From positions 1 through 13,717 of the forward strand of contig CANLTP010000012.1 of the NCBI GenBank assembly GCA_947494085.1: a stretch of DNA of 13,717 bases. Reading direction: 5' to 3'. Below, piece by piece: positions 1-7,251 of the stretch. The notes beneath the pieces were generated by a model. The model was given only the letters and a program-made list of their open reading frames with translations, had not been told where the DNA came from and searched no databases. Origin of the DNA: Actinomycetota bacterium (GTDB lineage Bacteria > Actinomycetota > Actinomycetes > Nanopelagicales > Nanopelagicaceae). The translations under genes were made by a program, and so were the position numbers. Numbering within the stretch: the first letter of the stretch is position 1; each line of letters starts with the position of its first letter.

Positions 1-52
1 ATGTTTATCAGAGGGTTCTATGGGGAGTGCTGCGGTTGCAACAACTGGCTAA
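1..52 (+). CDS. Possible C-terminal end of a convergent gene (partial, unidentified)
   Basis: A frame is open from position 2 to a TAA at 50-52 and would encode about 16 residues ending in a small-residue-rich tail (Gly-Ser-Met-Gly-Ser-Ala-Ala-Val-Ala-Thr-Thr-Gly). This composition looks like a natural protein end. The other plus-strand frame (position 1, stop at 64-66) gives a Cys/Trp-rich peptide that looks less natural. If real, the gene converges on gatD, with 10 bases between the two stops. The fragment is too short to assign a family, and it could be non-coding. Confidence 0.3.
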   Translation, partial: CLSEGSMGSAAVATTG

Positions 53-62
53 TTGTAACCTA

Positions 63-764
63 CTAAATTACCTTGCGACGCCAAGTCGCATATTTCAAAG
101 CTAGCGGATCTGTAATTTGTGCGTATTTTCGCCCAGTTGCACGCGTTAATAATAAATCTGCAAACTCTGGATTACGCGCAAGTATTGGGCCATGCATGTA
201 TGTACCAAAGATATTTCCACTTACAGCGCCATCATATTTACTATCGCCATTGCCATGGCCAGTAATAACTTTCCCGAAAGCTTGTGCTGTTGGGCCCAAT
301 ATTGTGCGTCCCATATGATTTTCAAATCCAGTTAATTCGAAGCCCAGAACGCTCGAAGTGGTTTTGATGTCACCAACAAAACGTTTATCACCAGGAACAC
401 TAGTTACATCTAATAAGCCAAGACCATCCACTTCTTGGCCATTTGCTACAAAGCTATTACCAATAATTTGGAAACCAGCACAGACTGCAAGAATTACTGC
501 ACCTCGCTCGATTGCCATATGCAAAATATTTAAATTATCTCCACGTTGAAGCGCTTCAAGGCTCAATAACTGGGCAGCATCTTCTGCGCCCCCTAATAAA
601 TAAATATCACCGTTTGTTGGTAGATCATCGTTATAGGTGACATCAACAATGTTTGCAGTGATTCCATGAAATTTTGCGCGGAACTCTAAGACTTCAGCAT
701 TGCCTTGATCGCCATATGTTCCGAGTAGTTCGTTATGAATCCGAACTATTTTTATCTGACTCAT
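63..764 (-). CDS. gatD: Lipid II isoglutaminyl synthase, glutamine amidotransferase subunit GatD
   Basis: GatD is the glutaminase subunit of the MurT-GatD complex. It hydrolyses glutamine and passes ammonia to MurT, which amidates the alpha-carboxyl of D-Glu in the lipid II stem peptide at the inner face of the membrane. The 233-residue protein is a single class I (CobB/CobQ-like) amidotransferase domain of normal family length. The nucleophile is Cys95 in a V-C-A-G-F-Q elbow, and the catalytic His is His191 in T-Y-M-H-G-P. The third catalytic residue is expected to come from MurT, as in Staphylococcus aureus. Arg128 lies where the S. aureus protein has a substrate-binding Arg. The ATG overlaps the murT TGA by four bases (ATGA), so translation is probably coupled. 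Assignment is firm because of both the motifs and the murT neighbour. Confidence 0.95.
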   Translation of the reverse strand: MSQIKIVRIHNELLGTYGDQGNAEVLEFRAKFHGITANIVDVTYNDDLPTNGDIYLLGGAEDAAQLLSLEALQRGDNLNILHMAIERGAVILAVCAGFQIIGNSFVANGQEVDGLGLLDVTSVPGDKRFVGDIKTTSSVLGFELTGFENHMGRTILGPTAQAFGKVITGHGNGDSKYDGAVSGNIFGTYMHGPILARNPEFADLLLTRATGRKYAQITDPLALKYATWRRKVI

Positions 765-1882
765 GAATTCACCAACTCATGGAAGGCCGTGTATGCGGCG
801 AGCACGTGAACGTCTGCACCTGATTCAAATTTAGCTATCGCATCATCAAAACTAGATGCTATATCTGCTTCGATTCCTTCGACATGCAATCTGTAAGCGA
901 TATCTAAGGCACGTTCACCACAAACTACGATGCGCTTTCCTGAAAGACCACTAAATGAAATATCCCAGAGCCAAGAGGTATCAATTCCATCTACCTCACG
1001 AGCATTGACAATTAATACTGCGTTCTCACCGGTTACGGATTTAAGTGCTTCGGTCCATGATGCTGGATTTTTGGTCAATCGAATATTTGCTTTAACGCCA
1101 TTACAGATTTGATCAACGCTACGTTCTAAAGATTTCTCGTCGATTGCGATTGGTTTCGCGCCAAAAAACTTTCCAACCACATTTGCCATGGTCGCATTTC
1201 TATAAGCCGCGCTACCAGGTTCAAAAGTTTCATCTGGGTTCGAATTCGATAGGCCACATGCACACTTGTAATTATTGCGAACCCACTTCAAGTATTTTCC
1301 GCATGAAGGACAGACCGCGGCATCTTTATGCTTATTGCCACCAAAAGAAATTTTCTGAGATTGTGCCGCACTATTTAAAGCAAGGGCTACAAAGGGATCA
1401 TCAATATCGCCAACAAATAAGGTTTCCGGCGCCGCGCTTGCACTCTTCGCCCATCTATCTGCAACCCGTTTTACTTCATGCATGCGATGTAGTTGATCTC
1501 TAGTTAAGTTGAGCAAGAGAACTACTTTTGGCTTGGCTTCTTCGATGACTCGAGATAGGTGTAACTCATCTACTTCAAGAACCGCATACTCAGATTTAGC
1601 CATAAGGGCTGCGGCCACACCCCGTTCTAGGTTTGAACCGGATGGACTTGTTGTGACGCCGCCTAGCTTAGAAATAATTGAAACCAAGGCTTTAGTGGTT
1701 GATGTTTTGCCGTTCGTTCCAGAGACACAGATTATCTTCTTGCCTTTGGCTAATTCGGAAATTGCTTTTGGATAGAGCGCTAATAAAACGCGGCCAGCAA
1801 TTGTTTCACCAGATCTACGTAAGAGCTTTTTTGAAAGCAGCGCTGAAAATTTTGCAATAAAGATTGAAAGCTTTAGTCTCAC
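761..1882 (-). CDS. murT: Lipid II isoglutaminyl synthase, Mur-ligase-like subunit MurT
   Basis: MurT is the ATP-dependent synthase half of the D-Glu amidation complex. Numbering here is from the GTG start (373 residues). A Mur ligase central domain carries the P-loop S-G-T-N-G-K-T-S-T (54-62, Lys59). A small zinc ribbon is inserted in it with Cys191, Cys194, Cys207 and Cys209, the four-Cys insert typical of MurT and absent from MurC-F. The C-terminal DUF1727 domain contains D-T-S-W-L-W-D; Asp301 matches the Asp that S. aureus MurT lends to the GatD triad. Start choice: an in-frame TTG at 1886-1888 would extend the protein by two residues, but the AAGAGG at 1889-1894 abuts it. The same AAGAGG sits six bases from GTG 1880-1882, and the GTG gives the family-like beginning M-R-L-K. 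The upstream VOC gene ends within this AAGAGG. Confidence 0.94.
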   Translation of the reverse strand: MRLKLSIFIAKFSALLSKKLLRRSGETIAGRVLLALYPKAISELAKGKKIICVSGTNGKTSTTKALVSIISKLGGVTTSPSGSNLERGVAAALMAKSEYAVLEVDELHLSRVIEEAKPKVVLLLNLTRDQLHRMHEVKRVADRWAKSASAAPETLFVGDIDDPFVALALNSAAQSQKISFGGNKHKDAAVCPSCGKYLKWVRNNYKCACGLSNSNPDETFEPGSAAYRNATMANVVGKFFGAKPIAIDEKSLERSVDQICNGVKANIRLTKNPASWTEALKSVTGENAVLIVNAREVDGIDTSWLWDISFSGLSGKRIVVCGERALDIAYRLHVEGIEADIASSFDDAIAKFESGADVHVLAAYTAFHELVNS

Positions 1883-1888
1883 TTGCAA

Positions 1889-1894
1889 CCTCTT
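1889..1894 (-). promoter_or_regulatory. Shine-Dalgarno AAGAGG deciding the murT start
   Basis: On the minus strand AAGAGG lies directly before the TTG at 1886-1888 (zero spacing) and six bases before the GTG at 1880-1882. Normal spacing favours the GTG. The motif overlaps the TAA stop of the VOC gene (1893-1895), so ribosomes finishing that gene would sit on the murT ribosome binding site. Confidence 0.6.
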
Positions 1895-2540
1895 AATCTA
1901 CTCTGACAACTCCTGTTGGAGTCGCGAGATGAACTGCAACAATTCCAGAATCTCCATCATTTGCAGATGGATCAAGCCACTCAACTTCGATATCACTTCC
2001 GATTGCCTTCTCTAAATCTGATCCAATCCAATCTGAAATAGTCTTTTCATCACCAGCAATTTCGACTTTAACAATCTTTGAAATAGCTTTTCCATCTGTT
2101 GATGGATGGACAAGTGTCAACCACTGAATAAAGAATGGAAGTTGCTTATCATTTAAAAGTTCAAGAATTCCGATTTGCTTCCAAGACAAATCATTACCAT
2201 CTGGCTTCTTTCGATGTCCTTCAACAGCAGGACGTCCAAGTCGAGATTCGATTGGTGAAATATCATCGCTCGCTAATACCCAAGTTAACCAACCGCCGCC
2301 TTCGGCCGCACGTTTTGAAACAGCTTTGCCAAATGGTGAAGAATCTGCTGCTGGATGATCTAATGGACAAACAACTTCTAGGTAATGACCGTTTTGTAAT
2401 GGAAGTGTGAAGTTTCGAGTTCCAAATCTTGGGTGAACACCACCGTCGACAAAAGTACTTCCCAGGCGAGAACCAAGGCGTTGCACGGTATCTGCTAGTT
2501 GGTCATGTGAAGTTACATATGAGATGTGGTCTAAGCGCAT
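1893..2540 (-). CDS. VOC / glyoxalase-like domain protein of unknown substrate
   Basis: This 215-residue protein resembles the glyoxalase-like (Glyoxalase_3-type) branch of the vicinal oxygen chelate superfamily. It begins L-D-H-I-S-Y-V (3-9), the usual first beta strand with a candidate metal-ligand His5. G-G-V-H-P-R-F-G-T-R-N (33-43) and Y-L-E-V-V (53-57, with candidate ligand Glu55) follow, as in that family. The C-terminal half (about 150-215) looks like a second, divergent beta-alpha-beta module and ends in a strand-like G-V-V-R-V-D. No signal peptide or membrane segment is visible, so it is probably cytoplasmic. The ATG has no recognisable Shine-Dalgarno. The gene sits between a peptidase gene (24 to 29 bases upstream) and murT (TAA overlapping the murT ribosome binding site). 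Substrate and reaction cannot be told from sequence, and the link to cell-wall amidation is only positional. Confidence 0.8.
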   Translation of the reverse strand: MRLDHISYVTSHDQLADTVQRLGSRLGSTFVDGGVHPRFGTRNFTLPLQNGHYLEVVCPLDHPAADSSPFGKAVSKRAAEGGGWLTWVLASDDISPIESRLGRPAVEGHRKKPDGNDLSWKQIGILELLNDKQLPFFIQWLTLVHPSTDGKAISKIVKVEIAGDEKTISDWIGSDLEKAIGSDIEVEWLDPSANDGDSGIVAVHLATPTGVVRVD

Positions 2541-2569
2541 AGGGAAATAATGCCGTATGACAACGGATG

Positions 2570-4045
2570 CTAATTACCACTTTTGGCACAAATTAGGGGT
2601 TCTGGGGCGATTTTCCCCGTTAAAAAGAAGGAATCCACCACTGAGTCAATACATTCATTACCTTGATTATGGCCGGTATGGCCATCACCATTTAAGGTCA
2701 ATAACTTTGCATTGGTAAACACCTTTGTTAAATCTTGTGCCCATTTATAAGGAGTTGCTGGATCATTTGTAACACCAATTACCAAAATCGGTGAAGTTTT
2801 TATCTCCTTCAATGGCATTGGTGGAAGTTGTGGCTCACTCTTCCAATATTTGCATGGCAGCCCAGCAAAGTTTAGGTAGGGCCCAAATATCGGAGCCACC
2901 TTAATAAATTCTTTGCGGTCGAGGGTCATCTCACCAATGGTTCTTGGTTCTTTCCAATCGAGACAGGTGATGACAATCGAAACATCGGTTTGATTGCTGT
3001 AATAACTTCCATCCGAGGCCCGATTGTTATATTCATCTGCTTGCTTGAACATTTCTTTCGTCTCTCTTTTTGTAATTGCTTGATCTAACATCTTCTTTAA
3101 ATCTTTCCACCCATCTCCGGAATCATATAAAGTCGTTGCGATAGCAGTTATCACAGTTGATTGAGTGGCCACTCTTCCATCTGGACTTTTTAATGGATTG
3201 ACCCCAGCCTGGGATAGTAAATTTTTAATATCAGAAAGCTTAAATCTTTTCTGAGCTGCCAAGAAATTATTTAGGGCTTTATCAAATGCTATTGCTTGTG
3301 CGAGTTGTTGGTCTCGTGTTGAAACATTTGGCGACACCGCACCATCTAAAACAATTCGCCCTACTGATTCTGGAAATAAGGCTGCATATAAAGTTCCTAA
3401 ATAAGTGCCATAACTTTTCCCTAAGAAATTTAACTTCTTTTCGTTAAGCAAAATTCGGAGAATTTCCATATCTTTTGCTGCCTCTAGCGTGCTGTAATGT
3501 GGCAGCTTTGAACCTGCAGCTTTAGCGCATTTATCCGCAAAGTCTTTAGAAATTGCCACCAAAGCCGAGATACTAGCTGCCTTCCCGTCGTTGGCTTCAG
3601 TGTTCAAAAATGCATCTTCTTCGCTATCCGAAAGGCAACGAATTTCACCCGATTCATTTACACCTCTTGGGTCAAAGCCGACTATGTCATATTTGCGATT
3701 TATCTTGCTAGACATAATGTATTCAGCGTTATACGCGTAGAACGTCGCCGACCCCCCAGGTCCACCAGGGTTTACAACTATTGCACCTAATTTATTTTTC
3801 TGATCTGAAGCGTTGTGACGCAGGACTTCGAGAGCAAAACTTTGATTATCAACTTTCTCATAATCAACAGGCACCTTGAATGACGTGCATTGATACCCGT
3901 CATAGCAATCTCGCCAATTTAATTCTTGAGATTTGTAGTCTTCTAAAGTCCAGGTTTCAGAATCTTTACTAAGGATAAGAACAGAGAAGCCAAGAGCAAA
4001 TATTATTGCTAACGCAAGCAATAAAGGTTTGTATTTCAGAGACAT
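2570..4045 (-). CDS. Membrane-anchored or secreted alpha/beta-hydrolase, tripeptidyl-aminopeptidase type (S33, TAP-like)
   Basis: The 491-residue protein begins with K-Y-K and a hydrophobic stretch (about 7-25), either a signal peptide or an N-terminal anchor. There is no lipobox Cys. The rest matches the S33 / SlpD-SlpE / TAP-like family. The oxyanion-hole region is N-P-G-G-P-G-G-S (92-99), followed by D-P-R-G-V (125-129). The nucleophile is Ser211 in G-K-S-Y-G. Asp428 lies in T-N-D-P-A-T-P, and the catalytic His is probably His456 in G-D-G-H-T-G-H. Cys47 and Cys53 could form a disulphide outside the cell. Such enzymes remove short peptides from N termini, suggesting use of extracellular peptides, but specificity is not visible. 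ATG and the holB TAA share one base (TAATG). A peptidase of this family follows tmk-holB in Streptomyces too, so the placement is old. Confidence 0.88.
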   Translation of the reverse strand: MSLKYKPLLLALAIIFALGFSVLILSKDSETWTLEDYKSQELNWRDCYDGYQCTSFKVPVDYEKVDNQSFALEVLRHNASDQKNKLGAIVVNPGGPGGSATFYAYNAEYIMSSKINRKYDIVGFDPRGVNESGEIRCLSDSEEDAFLNTEANDGKAASISALVAISKDFADKCAKAAGSKLPHYSTLEAAKDMEILRILLNEKKLNFLGKSYGTYLGTLYAALFPESVGRIVLDGAVSPNVSTRDQQLAQAIAFDKALNNFLAAQKRFKLSDIKNLLSQAGVNPLKSPDGRVATQSTVITAIATTLYDSGDGWKDLKKMLDQAITKRETKEMFKQADEYNNRASDGSYYSNQTDVSIVITCLDWKEPRTIGEMTLDRKEFIKVAPIFGPYLNFAGLPCKYWKSEPQLPPMPLKEIKTSPILVIGVTNDPATPYKWAQDLTKVFTNAKLLTLNGDGHTGHNQGNECIDSVVDSFFLTGKIAPEPLICAKSGN

Positions 4046-5196
4046 TACTTAAGTAGAACCATTAGTGCTTCTATCGTTAGAAGCGGAGCCGCATTATGTG
4101 AAAGATTTGTTCTTGCACTCATGATCGCCTCTAGTTTTGTGAGTGTTGCTTCAGGAGTCGTTGATTCGGCAATCTTAGTTATTTCAGAAATTAGATCAGT
4201 ATTTATAATTGAGTCTAGAGAATTAGATTGAATTAAAAGTATGTCGCGATAAAGCGTAGCGATATCAAGTAGCGCGCGATCCAAATAATCTCGCACCATT
4301 CTTGTTGTGCGTGACTTCTGTTCTTTCTCTAACTCTTTAACTGCTTTCGATCCGCCTTGAGTTAATTTCGAACCTTGCTGGCCCCAAGCTTCTTTGAGCG
4401 CCGAAATTTCAGCGTCATCGCGTCTTTCTGCCTCTTCTTCAGCTTCCGCCTTGGCTGCTTCAACCAATACTTGTGCGGCTTTAAATGCAGATGCAATATC
4501 TGTAATTATTAGTGAGATTTTTAAAATTGCCTGCCGTCTAGTTCTTGCCTCTTCGCTCTTTGCTAAATGTCGGGCGCGGCCGATATGTCCTTGCGAAGCA
4601 CGCGCTGCAAAATCTGCCATTGCTGGTGAAAACTTTTCTTTCTCTAATAGTTCTGCGACTGCCGCAATTGAGGGTGTTCGCAGAACTAAACTTCGCGTTC
4701 TAGATCTAATTGTTGGAAGCACATCTGTAGAACTTGGTGCACAGAGCAACCAAACAGTTCTAAGGCCTGGCTCTTCGATCGCTTTCAAAAGCGCGTTAGC
4801 GGCAGATTCGGTAAGCCGATCTGCATCTTCCATAACAACCACTCGATAATTACCAACCGCGGGGCTCCAAGAAGCCCGAGTAATTAATTCGCGCACTTCA
4901 TCGATCTTGATAGAAAGTCCTTCAGTCTTTATTAATTCAACATCCGCATGGCTTCCAGTTATTGCGGTTTTGCAATCAGTGCACTCATTACAGCCACCGG
5001 TTTTACATACTAAAGCTGCGGCAAAAGCTAGTGCGGCATTGCTGCGACCAGAACCCGGTGGCCCAGTAAAAAGCCAAGCATGCGTCATCTCTTGTGATTG
5101 GTTTGTTGAATCAGATGCTGCTGATACCGCGTCCTGCAAAATAGAAATAACATGTTCTTGGTCAATTAAATTATCGAAAACCGAAAGCGCGCTCAC
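4045..5196 (-). CDS. holB: DNA polymerase III delta' subunit (clamp loader)
   Basis: HolB is the delta' stator of the clamp loader that opens and loads the beta sliding clamp. The AAA+ region (about 1-170) has G-P-P-G-S-G-R-S at 45-52, a Walker A with Arg51 in place of Lys, fitting a subunit that does not hydrolyse ATP. A zinc module has Cys64, Cys69, Cys72 and Cys75. E-D-A-D-R-L-T (123-129) and the helix N-A-L-L-K-A-I-E-E-P (134-143) are classic clamp-loader sequences. The arginine-finger motif reads S-R-T (165-167) rather than the usual S-R-C. After it come a charged, helical, Glu/Ala-rich stretch (about 247-275) and K-E-L-E-K-E-Q-K-S-R, seen in actinobacterial delta'. Length (383) is normal for Actinobacteria. 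The start is GTG and shares one base with the tmk TAG. At its other end the TAA overlaps the peptidase ATG by one base. Confidence 0.93.
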   Translation of the reverse strand: MSALSVFDNLIDQEHVISILQDAVSAASDSTNQSQEMTHAWLFTGPPGSGRSNAALAFAAALVCKTGGCNECTDCKTAITGSHADVELIKTEGLSIKIDEVRELITRASWSPAVGNYRVVVMEDADRLTESAANALLKAIEEPGLRTVWLLCAPSSTDVLPTIRSRTRSLVLRTPSIAAVAELLEKEKFSPAMADFAARASQGHIGRARHLAKSEEARTRRQAILKISLIITDIASAFKAAQVLVEAAKAEAEEEAERRDDAEISALKEAWGQQGSKLTQGGSKAVKELEKEQKSRTTRMVRDYLDRALLDIATLYRDILLIQSNSLDSIINTDLISEITKIAESTTPEATLTKLEAIMSARTNLSHNAAPLLTIEALMVLLK

Positions 5197-7238
5197 TATT
5201 TTCTAAATCGTTTCTTCTCAGTTAAATTCTCTTTTAATTGGGGCAGACTTAAAACACGCTCGATAATCTGTTCGTGGATACTCTCTTTATCTTGAGCGGC
5301 ATCAACTACAAAATAACGCTCAGGATCAGAGCCAGCAATGTTTAGAAATTCTTGACGGATACGCTCGTGAAAAGCTAAAGGTTCAGCCTCTAAACGATCT
5401 AATGAATGCAATCTAGAGAGCCCTAATTCAGCTGGAATATCCATAACAATCGTCAATGTCGGTGCAAGATTTTCAGTTGCCCAACGAGAAATTCTTGCTA
5501 CTTCAGATGGTTGCAGAATTCGGCCAGCACCTTGATAAGCAACAGATGAATCTAAATATCGATCAGTGATTACTACTTGACCTGAAGCCAGTGCTGGTTG
5601 AATTAGGGAGTACACATGATTTGCGCGATCTGCGGCATACAACAGAGCTTCGGCTCTTGGAGATATATTTCCGGTTTCAGTATCTAAAAGAATATCTCGC
5701 AAGCGCTTGCCTAGAGGTGTTCCACCTGGTTCGCGAGTAAGTAAAACTTCCTTGCCATTTGATTCTAAATACTCTTTTAATAGTTGAGTTTGGGTAGATT
5801 TTCCAGAACCTTCGCCACCTTCAAATGAAATAAAGATTCCGCTATGTGTAGTGCCGGTGATGCCACCAAGTTCGCCTCTACTTGCTGCGACAATATCCGA
5901 CCAGAGTGAGACCGTCGGGCGATCGCGCATAGTGCGATACGAAATAACTCCAACAATTACGCCAATAATTCCGGCGGCAAACATTGTAAAAGCTGCGCCA
6001 TTGTAAGTAACTTCAAAATTTTCAAATTTATAGGTGTGCCGTCCGATTGCTGCAGCCACTAATGGCGAAACAGCAAGAACAAAAACCAAAGATACGCGAA
6101 TCAAAGATTGAACGAAGGCAAAAGTTCGGCCGCGCACTTCATCGGCTACTTCAAGGCCAAGCATTGTGAAACCAGTTACCCAGGAGATTCCAGCAAATGC
6201 TCCGAGGAGCACGGTAATAAAGATTGCAAGTACTAAGTTTGTCATTAACGAAAGCAGAATTAAGAAGGAAGATGAAATTGTTAGAGTGGCACCAAAAATT
6301 CTTCTGCGCGAAAACTGCGCGAATACCTTTGGCCCGAGTGAAATTCCCAGTGCCAGGCCAGTGAATACCGCCCCGAATAAAATTCCGTAAGCGGCATCTC
6401 CCGCTTTCAAATCTCCAACAAAGGTTCTGGCGAGACCAATAACTGCACCCGCTGCAAAGAAGGCACCAAGCATTCCAAAAATTAGACCGCGAATAATCTT
6501 TGAGCCACTTACAAACTTAAAGCCTTCGTAGAGTGATCGTCCGATGTTCTCGCTAGCTACACCGTTCTTTCCTGGACCTTTTGGAATTTCACGTAACTGA
6601 TAAACAATCCATGCTGTGTAAAGAAAAGATATTGCATTTATATATAGCGCTAAATCTGCGGTTGATGAATACTCGGCAGGCAAGATACTTGTTGTTCCGA
6701 CCGAAACTAAAGCAAGTAGTGAGAAAACAATCGCGGCGATTGGCGCGGTTCCGTATGCAGCCAGAAGTGATACTTGATTAGCGCTCTCTAATTTATTTTT
6801 AGGAACCATGTTTGGAACAGTCGCCTCTTTCGCTGGTGACCAAAAAAGCGTAAAGCATTCCACCAAAATTGTTGCGGTATACAACCAGAAATAATTACCA
6901 ACGATTGGAATTGAAAGATATAGAGCAAATCTAAAGATGTCACAAAAAATCATTAATCGGCGGCGATCAAATCGATCAGCAAATACTCCTGCGATTGGCC
7001 CAAGTATTACGGCAGGTAATAGCCGAACAATAAATACTCCTGCAATTGCAAAGTTTGCTTTTGAATAATCTCCGCCTGAAAGCTCTAGCGCCATTGCTGT
7101 TGTAGCGAGCAAGCCAAGCCAATCCCCAAAAGATGAGAATGCCATCGAGTTCCAGAGTTTTCTAAATGCAGGTATAGATAAAACACTTCTGCTCTCGGTT
7201 CCTGCAGGTGCGCCAGGATATGGAAGTGAATTCGGCAT
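5196..7238 (-). CDS. tmk: Fusion: MFS-type permease (N-terminal) and thymidylate kinase (C-terminal)
   Basis: The protein has 680 residues in one frame. Residues about 25-435 form a major facilitator domain with some twelve hydrophobic segments. After the second one is the MFS loop motif G-V-F-A-D-R-F-D-R-R-R (84-94); a second short basic loop, S-R-R-R (310-313), marks the mid-repeat. A linker (436-466) leads to a complete dTMP kinase, which makes dTDP from dTMP and ATP. The P-loop is F-E-G-G-E-G-S-G-K-S-T (472-482). R-E-P-G-G-T (502-507), D-R-Y (559-561) and the lid region around D-R-L-E-A-E (614-619) complete the kinase. The kinase motifs are intact, so tmk activity is likely; the permease substrate is unknown. 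Similar MFS-dTMP kinase fusions are known in other Actinobacteria, some much longer. The ATG lies 13 bases after the topA stop without a strong ribosome binding site. The end overlaps holB by one base. Confidence 0.93.
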   Translation of the reverse strand: MPNSLPYPGAPAGTESRSVLSIPAFRKLWNSMAFSSFGDWLGLLATTAMALELSGGDYSKANFAIAGVFIVRLLPAVILGPIAGVFADRFDRRRLMIFCDIFRFALYLSIPIVGNYFWLYTATILVECFTLFWSPAKEATVPNMVPKNKLESANQVSLLAAYGTAPIAAIVFSLLALVSVGTTSILPAEYSSTADLALYINAISFLYTAWIVYQLREIPKGPGKNGVASENIGRSLYEGFKFVSGSKIIRGLIFGMLGAFFAAGAVIGLARTFVGDLKAGDAAYGILFGAVFTGLALGISLGPKVFAQFSRRRIFGATLTISSSFLILLSLMTNLVLAIFITVLLGAFAGISWVTGFTMLGLEVADEVRGRTFAFVQSLIRVSLVFVLAVSPLVAAAIGRHTYKFENFEVTYNGAAFTMFAAGIIGVIVGVISYRTMRDRPTVSLWSDIVAASRGELGGITGTTHSGIFISFEGGEGSGKSTQTQLLKEYLESNGKEVLLTREPGGTPLGKRLRDILLDTETGNISPRAEALLYAADRANHVYSLIQPALASGQVVITDRYLDSSVAYQGAGRILQPSEVARISRWATENLAPTLTIVMDIPAELGLSRLHSLDRLEAEPLAFHERIRQEFLNIAGSDPERYFVVDAAQDKESIHEQIIERVLSLPQLKENLTEKKRFRK

Positions 7239-7251
7239 GTGCTAAGCCTAC

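Noticed and set aside
34..60. Hairpin with 8-base arms GGTTGCAA and TTGTAACC, considered as a gatD terminator
   Set aside because: On the minus strand the stem has an A-C mismatch and no T-run follows it, so it does not look like an intrinsic terminator.
1144..1503. 119-codon open frame on the plus strand
   Set aside because: It is opposite the MurT zinc-ribbon and central domain. Its His/Gln/Tyr-rich composition matches no family I recognise.
2541..2569. CCGT/ACGG stem between the peptidase and VOC genes, considered as a terminator
   Set aside because: The four-base stem is followed by only a short broken T-run (CATTATTT). That is not enough for a terminator call.
4394..4849. 151-codon open frame on the plus strand
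   Set aside because: It lies wholly inside holB, which has clear clamp-loader motifs. The reading is Ser/Ala-rich low complexity typical of an antisense shadow.
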